A stretch of DNA of 37,500 nt from Symbiodinium natans. Lineage: Eukaryota; Sar; Dinophyceae; Suessiales; Symbiodiniaceae. Position numbers and translations under genes: made by a program. Within the stretch, counting starts at the first letter, position 1, and every line of letters begins with the position of its first letter. The notes beneath the pieces are model-generated. The model was given only the letters and a program-made list of their open reading frames with translations. It had not been told where the DNA came from and ran no database searches. Below are positions 1-11,100 of the stretch, in pieces. The stretch covers positions 1 through 37,500 of the forward strand of contig CAJNDS010001236.1 of the NCBI GenBank assembly GCA_905221605.1, in the 5' to 3' direction.

Positions 1-455
1 TTAGGAGGTTTAGGAGGTTTAGGGGGGTTTAGGGGGGTTTAGGGGGGGGTTTGGGGCGTTTAGGGGCGTTTAGGGGAGTTTGGGGTTTGGGGGGGTTTAG
101 GGGGGTTTTGGGGGGTTTAGGGGGGTTTAGGGGTGTTTAGGGGGGTTTAGGGGGGTTTAGGGGGGTTTAGGGGGGTTTAGGCGGGTTTAGGCGGGTTTAG
201 GCGGGTTTAGGCGGGTTTAGGCGGGTTTAGGCGGGTTTAGGCGGGTTTAGGCGGGTTTAGGGGGGTTTAGGGGGGTTTAGGGGGGTTTAGGGGGGTTTAG
301 GGGGGTTTAGGGGGGTTTAGGGGGGTTTAGGGGGGTTTAGGGGGGTTTAGGGGTTTAATTAGGGGTTTAGGGGTTTAATTAGGGGTTTAATTAGGGGTTT
401 AGGGGTTTAGGGGTTTAGGGGTTTAGGGGTTTAGGGGTTTAGGGGTTTAGGGTGG
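1..455 (+). repeat. Telomere-like variant array (TTTAGGGGGG, TTTAGGCGGG, TTTAGGGG)
   Basis: Tandem decamers TTTAGGGGGG change to about eight TTTAGGCGGG units near 177-258, return to TTTAGGGGGG, then become 8-base TTTAGGGG units from about 350, three of them carrying a TTTAATTAGGGG insertion. Each variant is locally homogeneous, which points to local expansion of mutated units. The array continues past the left edge. Confidence 0.95.
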
Positions 456-560
456 GTGGGGGCTCCTGTGACCTTAGGCTCTTCAACCCCAAGCCCTACA
501 CCCAAAACCCTCATCCCCCAAAACCCCACCCGCCCAAACTCCACCCCACGGCACAGCACG

Positions 561-605
561 ATGGAGGCCTTGGAGGACTTCGTGAAGAAGAAGCATCTGA
601 GTGGC
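561..605 (+). CDS. Candidate short exon, unidentified (MEALEDFVKKKHLS)
   Basis: A unique island between arrays reads M-E-A-L-E-D-F-V-K-K-K-H-L-S from an ATG at 561. It can end at a GC-type donor (GTG|GCGTTT). The charged, non-repeat composition is exon-like. It might be the start of the DHX helicase gene that follows on the same strand, but nothing in the peptide identifies it. The open frame that continues through the repeat is not meaningful. Confidence 0.25.
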
Positions 606-669
606 GTTTTGCGATTTTGGGCGTTTCTTGGTGTTTCGGCTCGGGTGAGGGTTGAGTAAGGTTCGATTT

Positions 670-990
670 TTAGGCGCATGTGCCGGCCCCACTTGCCTTT
701 GCATGTTCGGCCTCTCTCTCCCCCCCCCCGTGTATCCAAACCAGTCTACTGCCTGCAAAACAGTTCGTTTTTCGTTTCATGGGGATATGACCTTTTACAC
801 GCAAATCCTCGCCAACAAATGAGTCGAGGTACTGGGGCGGCAAGCACTCCGGCGCATGTGGTAAATACCACAAGATCCCATGCGGCCATGCGCTCAGTCG
901 ATTCTAGCGTGCGCTGAGTAGCATGTCAATTTTGTTCTCAATCCCTAACGTAGAAGCATGCCGGGCAGATGCCTTGCCTCAAGTAACCCG
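670..990. other. Unique island, nothing recognised
   Basis: About 320 bases of non-repeat sequence with a C run near 720-729. Short open frames exist on both strands, but none has a recognisable motif or convincing exon boundaries. Confidence 0.5.
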
Positions 991-1860
991 AAACCCTAAA
1001 CCTCAAACCCAAAACCTTAAACCCCAAACCCTACCCCCTAACATAGCAGGACACGGTCCTTCTAGCAGCCGATGGCTGCATAAGCCTTCGGAATAGCAGA
1101 CTCTCGCAGAGTCTCACTGGCTTGCTGTCGGCCCCTTTTAGGGTTTAGGGTTTAGGGTGTAGGGTTTATTGTTTAGGATTTAGGGTTTAGGCTTGCACTG
1201 CTCACCTTCAGAATCGTCCGGAATCTTGCGGCCTCCACCCAACAGCTTGACATTTCCTACCCTGCACATGCACCCCCAACCACAGCAGAGAAGTGTACAC
1301 TAGACCCTAGAAACCCTAAACCCTAAACCCCTCATCTCGCAACCCCTCACCCTTAAACCCTGACTGTAGGCTTCAGACTTTAGGTCTCAAGGCCCCCAAA
1401 GCTGCCCGAAACCCTGAACCCTGAACCCTGAACCCTAAAGCCTAAACCCTAAACCCTAAACCCTAAACCCTAAACCCTAAACCCTAAACCCTAAACCCTA
1501 AACCCTAAACCCTAAACCCTTGGCCCCTTAGCATCCTTGCAAGGTCCGATGAAAGCTACCGAAATACCCATTCCAACTAACCCCAAACCCCAAACCCCAA
1601 ACCCGAAACCCGAAACCCGAAACCCGAAACCCTAAACCCTAAACCCTAAACCCTAAACCCTTCCCCCCCAAGAAGCCCCTGGTGAGCAGGCGGCCGCCTG
1701 TTTCGCGCCCGCCTGGCCGTGCAGCTGCCTCGGGGGAGGCGGCGGCGGTTCGACCCCGAGGAGTCGTTTGGGGTTTAGGGTTCAGGGTTTAGGGTTTAGG
1801 GTTTGGTGTTTACGGTCTAGGGTTTAGGGTTCAGGGTTTAGGGTTTACTACGGTTCAGGG
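990..1860. repeat. Mosaic of short CCCTAAA and TTTAGGG arrays with unique spacers
   Basis: C-strand arrays lie at about 990-1040, 1313-1350, 1411-1520 (CCCTGAA then CCCTAAA) and 1578-1662 (CCCCAAA, CCCGAAA, CCCTAAA). G-strand arrays lie at about 1138-1192 and 1768-1860. Short unique spacers of 60-110 bases separate them, and orientation flips several times. Confidence 0.9.
1689..1770 (+). CDS. Candidate short exon, unidentified (arginine-rich)
   Basis: After an AG at 1688 the + strand reads LFRARLAVQLPRGRRRRF followed by DPEESF, with high GC and no repeat content, flanked by telomere-like arrays. Two other frames are also open because the island is GC-rich, so the frame is not certain. It could be an upstream exon of the DHX helicase gene. 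Confidence 0.3.
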
Positions 1861-1874
1861 TTCTTGCAGTTCTT

Positions 1875-1944
1875 TTCGGGTCTCTCTCTCTGTCTCTCTC
1901 TTTCTCTTTCTTTCTCTCCCTCTCTCTCTCTCTTTCTTGCTCTC
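1875..1944. repeat. CT/CTTT microsatellite
   Basis: Pyrimidine-rich simple repeat (TCTCTCTGTCTCTCTCTTTC and similar). The reverse-strand open frame rich in R, E and K that crosses it is a by-product of the GA repeat. Confidence 0.9.
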
Positions 1945-2067
1945 TTGGTTTTTTTGTATATGTGTGTGTGCTCCCCCCCACTCCAAATACATCGATATTC
2001 CGATTGCAGTGCATGTTAACATGTTGGACCCTAAACCCTGCTTCTCGCTGCAGTTTCCGCTTTGCAG

Positions 2068-2107
2068 CCTTATGTCCAAGCCCTCTGAGGCAGATTTCTC
2101 ACGAAAG
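2068..2107 (+). CDS. Candidate exon of the DHX helicase gene (LMSKPSEADFSRK)
   Basis: Island with AG at 2066-2067 and a donor AAG|GTGAGG at 2108; it reads LMSKPSEADFSRK. The next island (2293) continues with a dsRBD-like helix, so this may be the preceding strand of the same domain. The peptide is too short to identify alone. Confidence 0.35.
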
Positions 2108-5100
2108 GTGAGGATCCATTCGCCCGAGACCCCTAAACCCCTAGACTCTTCTGTTTCCCCTAAAAACCCCTAAAACCCCCCAAAATCCCCTGAAACCCCC
2201 TAAAGCCCCTAAAACCCCCTAAAACCCCTAAACCCCCTAAAACCCCCTAAGCTCCCTAAACCCCCTAAACCCGAACACCCCTCAACTGCGAGGAGCCCTG
2301 CGAGAATGCCAAGGAGGCAGAGCACCTGGCTGCCACCTTGGCGCTGATGAAGCTCTCCGAGGAGGGGAAGGGGTTTGGGGTTTAGGACTTGGGGTTGAGG
2401 GGTTTAGAGGTTTGGGGTTTAGGGGTTTAGGGTTTAGGGGTTTAAGGTTTAGGGGGTTCGTAGGGTTCAGGAGTTTGGGGTTTAGGGTCTAGGGTTCAGG
2501 GTGTAGGGTTTAGGAGGTTCAGGGATGGGATTTTGAAATGTTGCTCTTGGGGGTATGGGGTCACGTTCAGGGAGTTTCAGGTGCGCGTGGCTACCGAAAC
2601 TCTGAGCCCCAAGATAAAAGCAAAGAAGATGCCACATCCCCTCCCTTAGCCTACTAGTTCCCCAAAAGACTCTTAAGCAATTACCCTACTTCCTAAACCC
2701 TAACCCTAAACCCTAAACCCTAAACCCTAAACCCTAAACCCTAAACCCTAAACCCTAAACCCTAAACCCTAATTAAACCCTAAACCCTAAACCCTAAATC
2801 CCTCCCTGAGCCGTGAGCCCGAGAGCCTGAAGCCCCGTTCAGCCCAAACTGTCAACCCTCCGCCCTGAGCAGCCAACTCTTCGACCCCTAAACTCCAAAC
2901 CCTCCGGTTTAGGGTTTAGGGTTTGGGGTTTAGGGTTTAGGGTTTAGGGTTTAGGGTTTAGGGGTTGCCCTAAACCCTAAACCTTAACCCTAAACCCTAT
3001 AAACCCTATAAACCCTATACCCCCTATAAACCCTATAAACCCTATAAACCCTATAAACCCTATAAGCCCTATAAACCCTATAAACCCTATAAACCCTATA
3101 AACCCCATAAACCCTATAAACCCTATAAACCCTATAAACCCTAAACCCCAAACCCTAGCTCCCGCCACCGTCCGAGGAGTCTGACCGGCCAGGGCTCCAG
3201 CGCGGCCTGCCTCCGGCCTACCGGCAGCGGTGGCAGGCTGAAAAGCTTAGGGTTATAGGGTTATAGGGTTATAGGGTTTAGGGTTTAGGGTTTTAGGGTT
3301 ATGGGGTTATAGGGTTATGTTGTTATGGGGCTATGGGGTTATAGGGTTTTAGGGTTATGGGGTTATAGGGTTCTGGGGTTATGGGGTTATAGGGTTATAG
3401 GGTTATAGGGTTTTAGGGTTATGGGGTTATAGGGTTCTGGGGTTATGGGGTTATAGGGTTATAGGGTTTAGGGTTAAACACAGGTTAGGGGGTTTAGGGG
3501 GTTTAGGGGGTTTAGGGGGTTTAGGGGGTTTAGGGGGTTTAGGGTTTTAGGGTTCTCGGGGTTCAGGGTTTCGGGTTTAGGGTTTAGGGTTAGGGTTTAG
3601 GGCTTGGGGGTTTGGGTTTTGTTTGTGTGGGACCTCCAAGTGGCCGACTTTGGGGTTTAGGGTTCAGGGTTCCGGGTTGGGTTCTAGGGTTCTAGGGTTC
3701 TAGGGTTCCAGGGTTCTAGGGTTCTAGGGTTCTAGGGTTCTATGGGTTCTATGGGTTCTATGGGTTTTGGGTTTTAGGGGGTGGGGGTTTAGCGTTTAGG
3801 GGGCTTCGGGGTCTAGGGTTTCGGGTGTCGGGTTGTTTTTTTGTGGGGGCTTTTAGCATTCGGGGTGCTAGGGTTTGGGTTATTTAGGCTGGCTGCTAAC
3901 CCTAAACCCTAAACCCTGAACCCTGAACCCTGAACCCTGAACCCTGAACCCTGAACCCTGAACCCTGAACCCTGAACCCTAAACCCTAAACCCTAAACCC
4001 TAAACCCTAAACCCTAAACCCTGAACCCTGACCCCGGAACCCTAACTCCTAAGACCAGAACCCTGAGTCCCGACTCGCTTTGCGTAGGAACTGCGAGTTC
4101 ATGCGCAAACCCAAACCCTAAATCTTGGTAGCCCAGTAGTGCCCTTTATCCTTTTTTTGGTTATGGGTTCCTTTATAGGGTTTAGGGTTTAGGGTTTAGG
4201 GTTTAGGGTTTAGGGTTTAGGGTTTAGGGTACAACCAACCCAAAGGGGTGCCCTTATCATGATATGGTTGCTGGGCTACCAAGAAATCCTTAGCCCCCTA
4301 AACCCTCAACCCCCAAAGGCCCCTAAAGTTTAGGGCTTAGGGTTCTAGGGGTTTAGGGTTTAGGGTTTGGGGCATAAAGGGTCTCCAAACCGCGCCCCAA
4401 TCTTCAACTGCAACCCTTAAACCCTAAACCCTGAATCCTAAACCCGAATCCCTCAATCCCTAAACCGTAAACCCGAAACCTTATCCCTAAGCCCCTGGCA
4501 ATCTTGCCCTTTAGCACATGATTAGGAGATTCGTCTGACATGCTTCAGGTCCATTCAGGACCAGAAGTTCTGTCAAAACACACGCCCAAAGAGGCTGCCA
4601 ATGGCCGCTATATGGTGGTCAGCTGCCTGCCAAGGGCGGCCAGGGCGCCGCCTTTCGGGTGAAGAGCACTGAGGATGGGGCGACCAGATGCGTCAAGCTT
4701 GCACTAGGCGGCAGCGCCCAGGCCACTGCTCTGCAGCAGGCCGGATACATCTCGATCCTACAGTCTAACCGTTTACCCGCAGTCAGACAGTCACCCGAAC
4801 CCTACAGCCTGAGCCCTACACCCGGCCCCCGCATGTGAAATAAAACCACCTTGGGAGTTTTTAGTTTTATTTTTTTTTAAAATATTTTTGTTTATTTAAA
4901 ACCCAAGAGGATACTAGAAATGTTAGTCTTATTAAGGTTCTAAGGGGAGTATAGTAAAGTGAGGGGGGAGGATTTGTTTTTTTTTGCCCGACCCGACAGG
5001 CCCGCGGTGCGGCCTCGGCGGCCGCCACAACGAATAAAAAACGCGAACCCCTCAACGCCCGAACCCGAAGCCTTGAACTCTAAGCCCTAAACCCCTAAAC

Positions 5101-8100
5101 CCCTAGAACCCTAAGCCCTGAACCCTAACCCTAACCCCTAAACCCTGAATCCTGAACCCTACACCCTACACCCTACACCCTACACCCTACACCCTAAACC
5201 CTAAACCCTAAACCCTAAACCCTAAACCCTAAACCCTAAACCTCCCAAACCCTCGACACGAAGCCGCACCATGACAGGAGTGGGAGCAAAAGAACCTCGA
5301 TACCATGCGGGACCGAGCTGCTGGTGAATGGGGCTTCGGTTTTCAAGACTTTGGACTTAAGGGATGACTCGGGTTTAGGGTTTAGGGTTTAGGGTTTAGG
5401 GTTCAGGGTTCAGGGTTCAGGGTTCAGGGTGCAGGTTTTTGGGTGTTAGAGGTCCCTTTGTCGCCATGCTTTGAAGTCAGGTCTAAGAAGAAAGGGTCTC
5501 GACAAAAATTGTCGGACCCACGGTTGCATCGGCAAAGTTGACGTTATTGATTCATTGACTGTACATAGAGAACTTGAGGTGAGTTTAGGGTTTAGGGTTT
5601 AGGGTTGAGGGTTGAGGGTTTAGGGTTTAGGGTTTAACGCTTTCTGCTCCCGGCCCCGCAAATCCTGAGCCGCGCCTTGTTTCCGCGACTGCAAAGATCT
5701 TCCTGGCAGCTGAACTGGTTCGCTTCCGACCTTCCCAAATATTCTAGACCCTAAAACTCTGAAACCCTGAAACCCTGAAACCCTGAAACCCAGAAACCCT
5801 GAAACCCTGAAACCCTGAAACCCTGAAACCCAGAAACCCTGAAACCCTGAAACCCAGAAACCCTGAAACCCTGAAACCCAGAAACCCAGAAACCCTGAAA
5901 CCCAAAACCCCAAACCCTAAACCCTAAACCCTAAACCCTAAACCCTAAACCCTAAACCCTAAACGCAGGAAAGGAAGAAGAACCTGGTCAGAGACAAGAT
6001 TGTCTTCCTGGAGCGGCTGCTTCGCACCAAGTGGGCGGCCCGGATGGGCCCACCTGCAGGGTTTAGGGTTAGGGTTTAGGGTTTAGGGTTTAGGGTTTAG
6101 GGTTTAGGGTTTAGGGTTTAGAGGGGTTTAAAGGGTTTAAAGGGTTTAAAGGGTTTAAAGGGTTTAAAGGGTTTAAAGGGTTTAAAGGGTTTAAAGGGGT
6201 TAAAGTGTTTAAAGGGTTTAAAGGGTTTAAAGGGTTTAAAGGGTTTAAAGGGTTTAAAGGGTTTAAAGGGTTTAAGGGGTTTAAAGGGTTTAAAGGGTTT
6301 AAAGGGTTTGAAGGGTTTGAAGGGTTTGAAGGGTTTGAAGGGTTTGAAGGGTTTGAAGGGTTTGAAGGGTTTGAAGGGTTTGAAGGGTTTGAAGGGTTTA
6401 AGGGGTTAAAGGGTTTAAAGGGTTTAAAGGGTTTAAAGGGTTTAAAGGGTTTAAAGGGTTTGAAGGGTTGGAAGGGTTTAAAGGGTTTGAAGGGTTTAAA
6501 GGGTTTAGGCTTTAGGGTTTAAAGGGTTTAGGGTTTAGGGTTTAGGGCTTGGGGTTGTTCAGGCTTTAAAGGGTCTAGGGCTTGAAGGGTTTAGGGTTTA
6601 GGTTATGTGGGTTGGCGGTCTCTTTAAGTAGGGTTTCTGCTTTATAGGGCATATACTTGGGGTACGTCTAAGGGTAACAGATAAAGAGGCCACCGGCCTT
6701 TATAAGGTTTAGGGTTTAGGGCCTAGGGCTTAGGGTTTATGGTGCAGCGTTTAGGGTTTAAAGGGTTCAGGGTTAGAGGGATTAGGGTTTAGGGTTGGAA
6801 AGGTTAAGGGCTTAGGGTCTATAAAGGAACGGGTTTAGGGTTCAGGGTTTTGAGGGTTTGGGGCTTAGGGTTTATAGGGTCAAGAGTTAATGTTTACAGG
6901 GTTAAGAGTTCAGGGTTTAGGGTTTAAAGGGTGTAGGGCTTAAGGTTCAGGGTTTAGGGTTTAGGGTTAAGACTTTAGGGTTGAGGGTTTAGCGTTAAAA
7001 GGGTTTAAAGGGTTCAGGGTCTAGGGTTGAAGGTTTTATGTTTTAAAGCCCACCGTGAAGCATGACATCCAAAATCCACTTGGATGGTCTTAACCCCAAG
7101 CCAAGCCCTCACCCCTAAACCCCAAGCCCTAAAACCCCAGGCCCCAAGCCCTAAAACCCCAAACCCAAACCCCAAACCCCACACCCCAAACCCCAAACCC
7201 CAAACCCCAAACCCTAAACCCTAAACCCCGAACCCCGAACCCCAAACCCCAAACCCCAAACCCCGAACCCTAAACTCTGAAGTCCGACCCGCGGGTCAGG
7301 CACACGGCGCTGGCGGCCAACCTTAGCCTAGGCTCCGGCTCTTTCGCATTGTTGGGGGGTTTTAAGTGTAGGGTTTAGGGTTTAGGGTTTGGGGTTTGGG
7401 GCTTGGGTTTTAGGGTTTGGGCTTTAGGGTTTGGGGTTTGGGGCTTGGGTTTTAGGGTTTGGGGTTTGGGGTTTAGGGCGTTCAGGGTTTCGGGCGTTCA
7501 GGGTTGTTGGCGTTCAGGCTTAGGGATTTATAGAAGGGTGTCGGCTTGCTGGGTTTAGGGTTTCAGGGATATGGGGGTTTGAAGGGCTTTAAGGGCTTCA
7601 ACACTAAACCCTAAACCCCAAACCCCAAACCCCAAACCCCAAACCCTAAACCCTAAATCCTAAACCCTAAACCCTGAACCCCAAACCCTAAACCCTAAAC
7701 CCATCAGCTGGCCAGGGCACACCGAGAGCAGCCAGACCGGCTCCGGGCGCATGGCAGGCTGCAAGCTGGTTTCTGCTCTTCGCATAAGGACCCCACAAGG
7801 GTTTAGGGTTTCGGGTTTAGGGTATAGAATATTCTTCCTTAAAAAGGGCAAGAAAGGTAAGTATTCGAAATCATGCGTTTATTCCGTCGTTATGCAGAAA
7901 GTTAGATTTTTGAAGCTTGTTTCTACTATTCGCTTCGGAGCCCCACAACAAAATGGAATATTCTTCCTTGTAAGGGCAAGAAAGGCAGATATACGAAGCA
8001 AATAAAGTTTTCTTTCTCATAAGGGCAAGAAAGGTAGTTGTGTTTTTGAAGCTTGTTCTACTATTTGAACCCCACAATGACTTAGAACTTTCTTCCTTGC

Positions 8101-11100
8101 AAGGGCAAGAAAGGCAACTCAATCCCTAAACCCTAAACCCTAAACCCTACACCCTAAACCCTAAACCCTAAACCCCAAACCCTAAACCCTAAACACCAAA
8201 AGAGGTGTTCTTAAGCAAATAGTAGGTTTTCTCGTCAGCGACTTGAGGTTGAAGGACTTCTTTAGGTAGGAGTTGGAGGGTTCAGGGTCTGGGGTGTAGG
8301 GTTTAGTGTTTAGGGTTTAGGGTTTAGGGTTTCGGGTTTAGGGTTTAGGATCAGGAGATGCTTAGAAAGGGTTTTAAGTTCAATAGTTCTGAACGTAGGG
8401 CTTCCATGGCTGGGGGTAAGGTTATCCTGAACCCTAAGTCGCAGTTGGGCCAAGGCCTCAAAGGGCATGCGACGATCTCGCGTATCTTAGGGAGCTGGCT
8501 TGATAGCTAATGGATTTTGGGGTTTGGGGTTTTAGGGTTTTAGGGTTTAGGGTTTAGGGTTTCGGGTTGGGTGTTTAGGGGTTTGGGTTTTTGGGGTAGC
8601 TCCATCTCCTTTCGTGAATGTGGGGCGCTTCTAGGTATCCCTAGCTCTCTTTTTTCTGGGGTAAGGGCATGCGGTGTACTCTTAGGCTGCTGGGGGGATT
8701 TTGGGGGGTTCAGGGTTTGAATGGTCTGGGGGCTTGTGGGGGCTTGTAGACTGTCGTGCTGGTGCTGCTAGAAAGCCTTTGGTGGTCCAAAGCCCGAAAC
8801 CCTGAGATCACTGCATGCTAAACCATAAACCCTAAACTCCCTCATCCCTAAACCCTAACCCAAAACCTTAAACTCCAAAACCCTAAACCCCAAACCCTAA
8901 ACCCTGAAATCCCCGCGAAGCCTTAAAAAGGAAAAAAGCAAAACGCCGTTGATCCGAGAGGCGAAGATGAGCTTGCCTTGCAGGAGATGAGTGGCGACGC
9001 CGCCGCGAGGCGTTGAGGGATTTAAGGGTTTGGTGTTTAGGGTTTTCAGGGGCTTAGGGTTTAGGGTTTAGGGTTCAGGGTTTAGGGATATAAGGGTTTA
9101 AGGGTTTGGGGGTTTATAGGGTTCAGGGATTTAGGGTTTCAGGTTGAGGGTTTCCAGTTTTTACGGTTAAAGTTTGGGTGGCTTTCTGGGTTCTCGGTCT
9201 TTGGGACCTCAGATGAGCTCAACGTGCCGGATCTTCCCTGAACTCATAGAGATGTGGAAGGTTTTCGCATGCCTTTCTTACTGCCTTACCAATGTCTCTG
9301 CTTAAGTTCAGTATATACCCCAAACTGAATAGAATCCCCAAGGGTGCCCCCGTATTTCGGAAACCCCCATATGTTCCCTCGCGCAGGCTGCGCAGAAGCT
9401 ACGAAGATCGCCAGACCTCTTTGGCGAAGGATCCAGAATTCGACGAGCTCCCGCCCCAGCTCTGCTCTGTGAGAGGTTTAGGGTTTAGGGTTTAGGGTTT
9501 AGGGTTTAGGGTTTAGGGTTTAGGGTTTAGGGTTTAAAGGGTTTAGGGTTTAGGGTTTAGGGTTTAGGGCTTAGCCTTAAGCTGAAAGCCCCTAAAGCCT
9601 CTAAGCCCTCCAAAACCTGAAGCCCATCTACACTCCCACTCCTAAAGGCCCCTCCAAAGCCCTCCAACCTGTACCCCTTAACTGCACAATCTCAGCCCCC
9701 TAAACCATTTAAACCCCCAAACCCGTATATCCCTAAAACCTAAACCTTAAACCCTAAACCCTAAACCCTAAACCCTAAACCCTAAACCCTAAACCCTAAA
9801 CCCTTCAAGCTCGGCCCTTATGCCTCCTAAGCCCTGAACAAAACCCTTTGAACCCCTCCAAGCCCTCTTATATCCCTGGAGGGTTCGTGTGTGGTTTCAG
9901 TGTGCAGGGTTTAAGGGTTTAGTGTTCAGGAGTCTAGGGTTTAGGGTTTAGGGGGTCTTGGGGGAGGTTTAGTATGTGGGGTTTGTTCAGACGGAGGGTT
10001 TAAGGATTCAGGGTTCAAGGATTGCAGGGTTTAAGGGTTTTTTGCACCCAAGCCCTAAGTCCTACACCCTAAATCCCAACCCCAAGCCCCAAGCCCCAAG
10101 CCCCAAGCCCCAAACCCCAAACCCCAAACCCCAAGCCCCAAACCCCAAACCCCAAACCCCAAACCCCAAACCCCAAACCCCAAACCCCAAACCCTAAACC
10201 CTAAACCCTAAACCCTAAACCCTAATCCTAAACCCTAAACCCTAAACCCTAAACCCTAAACCCTAAACCCTAAACCCTAAACCCTAAACCCTCACGAACA
10301 GAAATCTCGGGCCCCAGGCTTCAGCAGGTGCGGCAGCGCCTGCCCGTGGCCGAGTTCCGGGAGCAGTTCCTGCGGGCGGCGTGCAGCCCCAGGGGTGCTC
10401 CGTACACACTCCTACAGTAGGGTTTAGGGTTTAGGGTTTAGGGTTTAGGGTTTAGGGTTTAGGGTTTAGGGTTTAGGGTTTAGGGTTTAGGGAGCCTCCC
10501 TAAACCGTCCTAAGCCCTAAGCCAACCAAGCCCATAAGCCCCCCAGACCCACTAAACCTCCAAAACTACCATTTGCTTAAGAACCACCCCACAAAAATTA
10601 AACAAGATTCTTCCTCATAAGGGTAATCTAGGGACTTGTGTTTTTTTTTTCATGTTTTCGGGGGTTCTTCAGCAAATGGTCGAAAACTGATGCTTGCGTC
10701 TGGCGCCGAGGTCAGCAATCAGCCAGTCGTCGGGGGCCCTGGCGGTTGGAGGGTCACAGAGGCAGTATAGGACTTTGATGTCCTTGCTTGTGGGTTTTTC
10801 TCTGTACCCCTAAATCCTAAACCCTAGCCCAAAATGCTAAGCCCTAAGCCCGAAACCCGAAACCCTAAACTACCCTAAACTACCCTAAACTACCCTAAAC
10901 TACCCTAAACTACCCTAAACTACCCTAAACTACCCTAAACCGCCCTAAACCGCCCTAAACCCTAAACCCTAAACCCTAAACCCTAAACCCTAAACCCTAA
11001 ACCCTAAACCCTAAACCCTAAACCCTAAACCCTAAACCCTAAACCCTAAACCCTAAACCCTACAGTTCCTTTAGAGCTTCGGAAGTGCCGCAGTGCTTTG

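Noticed and set aside
1-455. True chromosome end (telomere)
   Set aside because: Units are mixed variants rather than canonical TTTAGGG, and similar arrays occur throughout the window, so this is interstitial.
1411-1520. CRISPR array
   Set aside because: The repeats are 7-base tandem units without spacers, in a eukaryotic context.
2977-3168. Reverse Gly-Phe-Ile repeat protein
   Set aside because: Product of the CCCTATAAA period-9 array.
5620-5913. Reverse Gly-Phe-Trp-Val-Ser repeat protein
   Set aside because: Reading of the CCCTGAAA/CCCAGAAA octamer array.
6205-6522. 105-codon open frame of Lys-Gly-Phe / Glu-Gly-Phe repeats
   Set aside because: It is the in-frame reading of a 9-base telomere-like array. 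No unique flanking sequence or codon pattern supports a protein.
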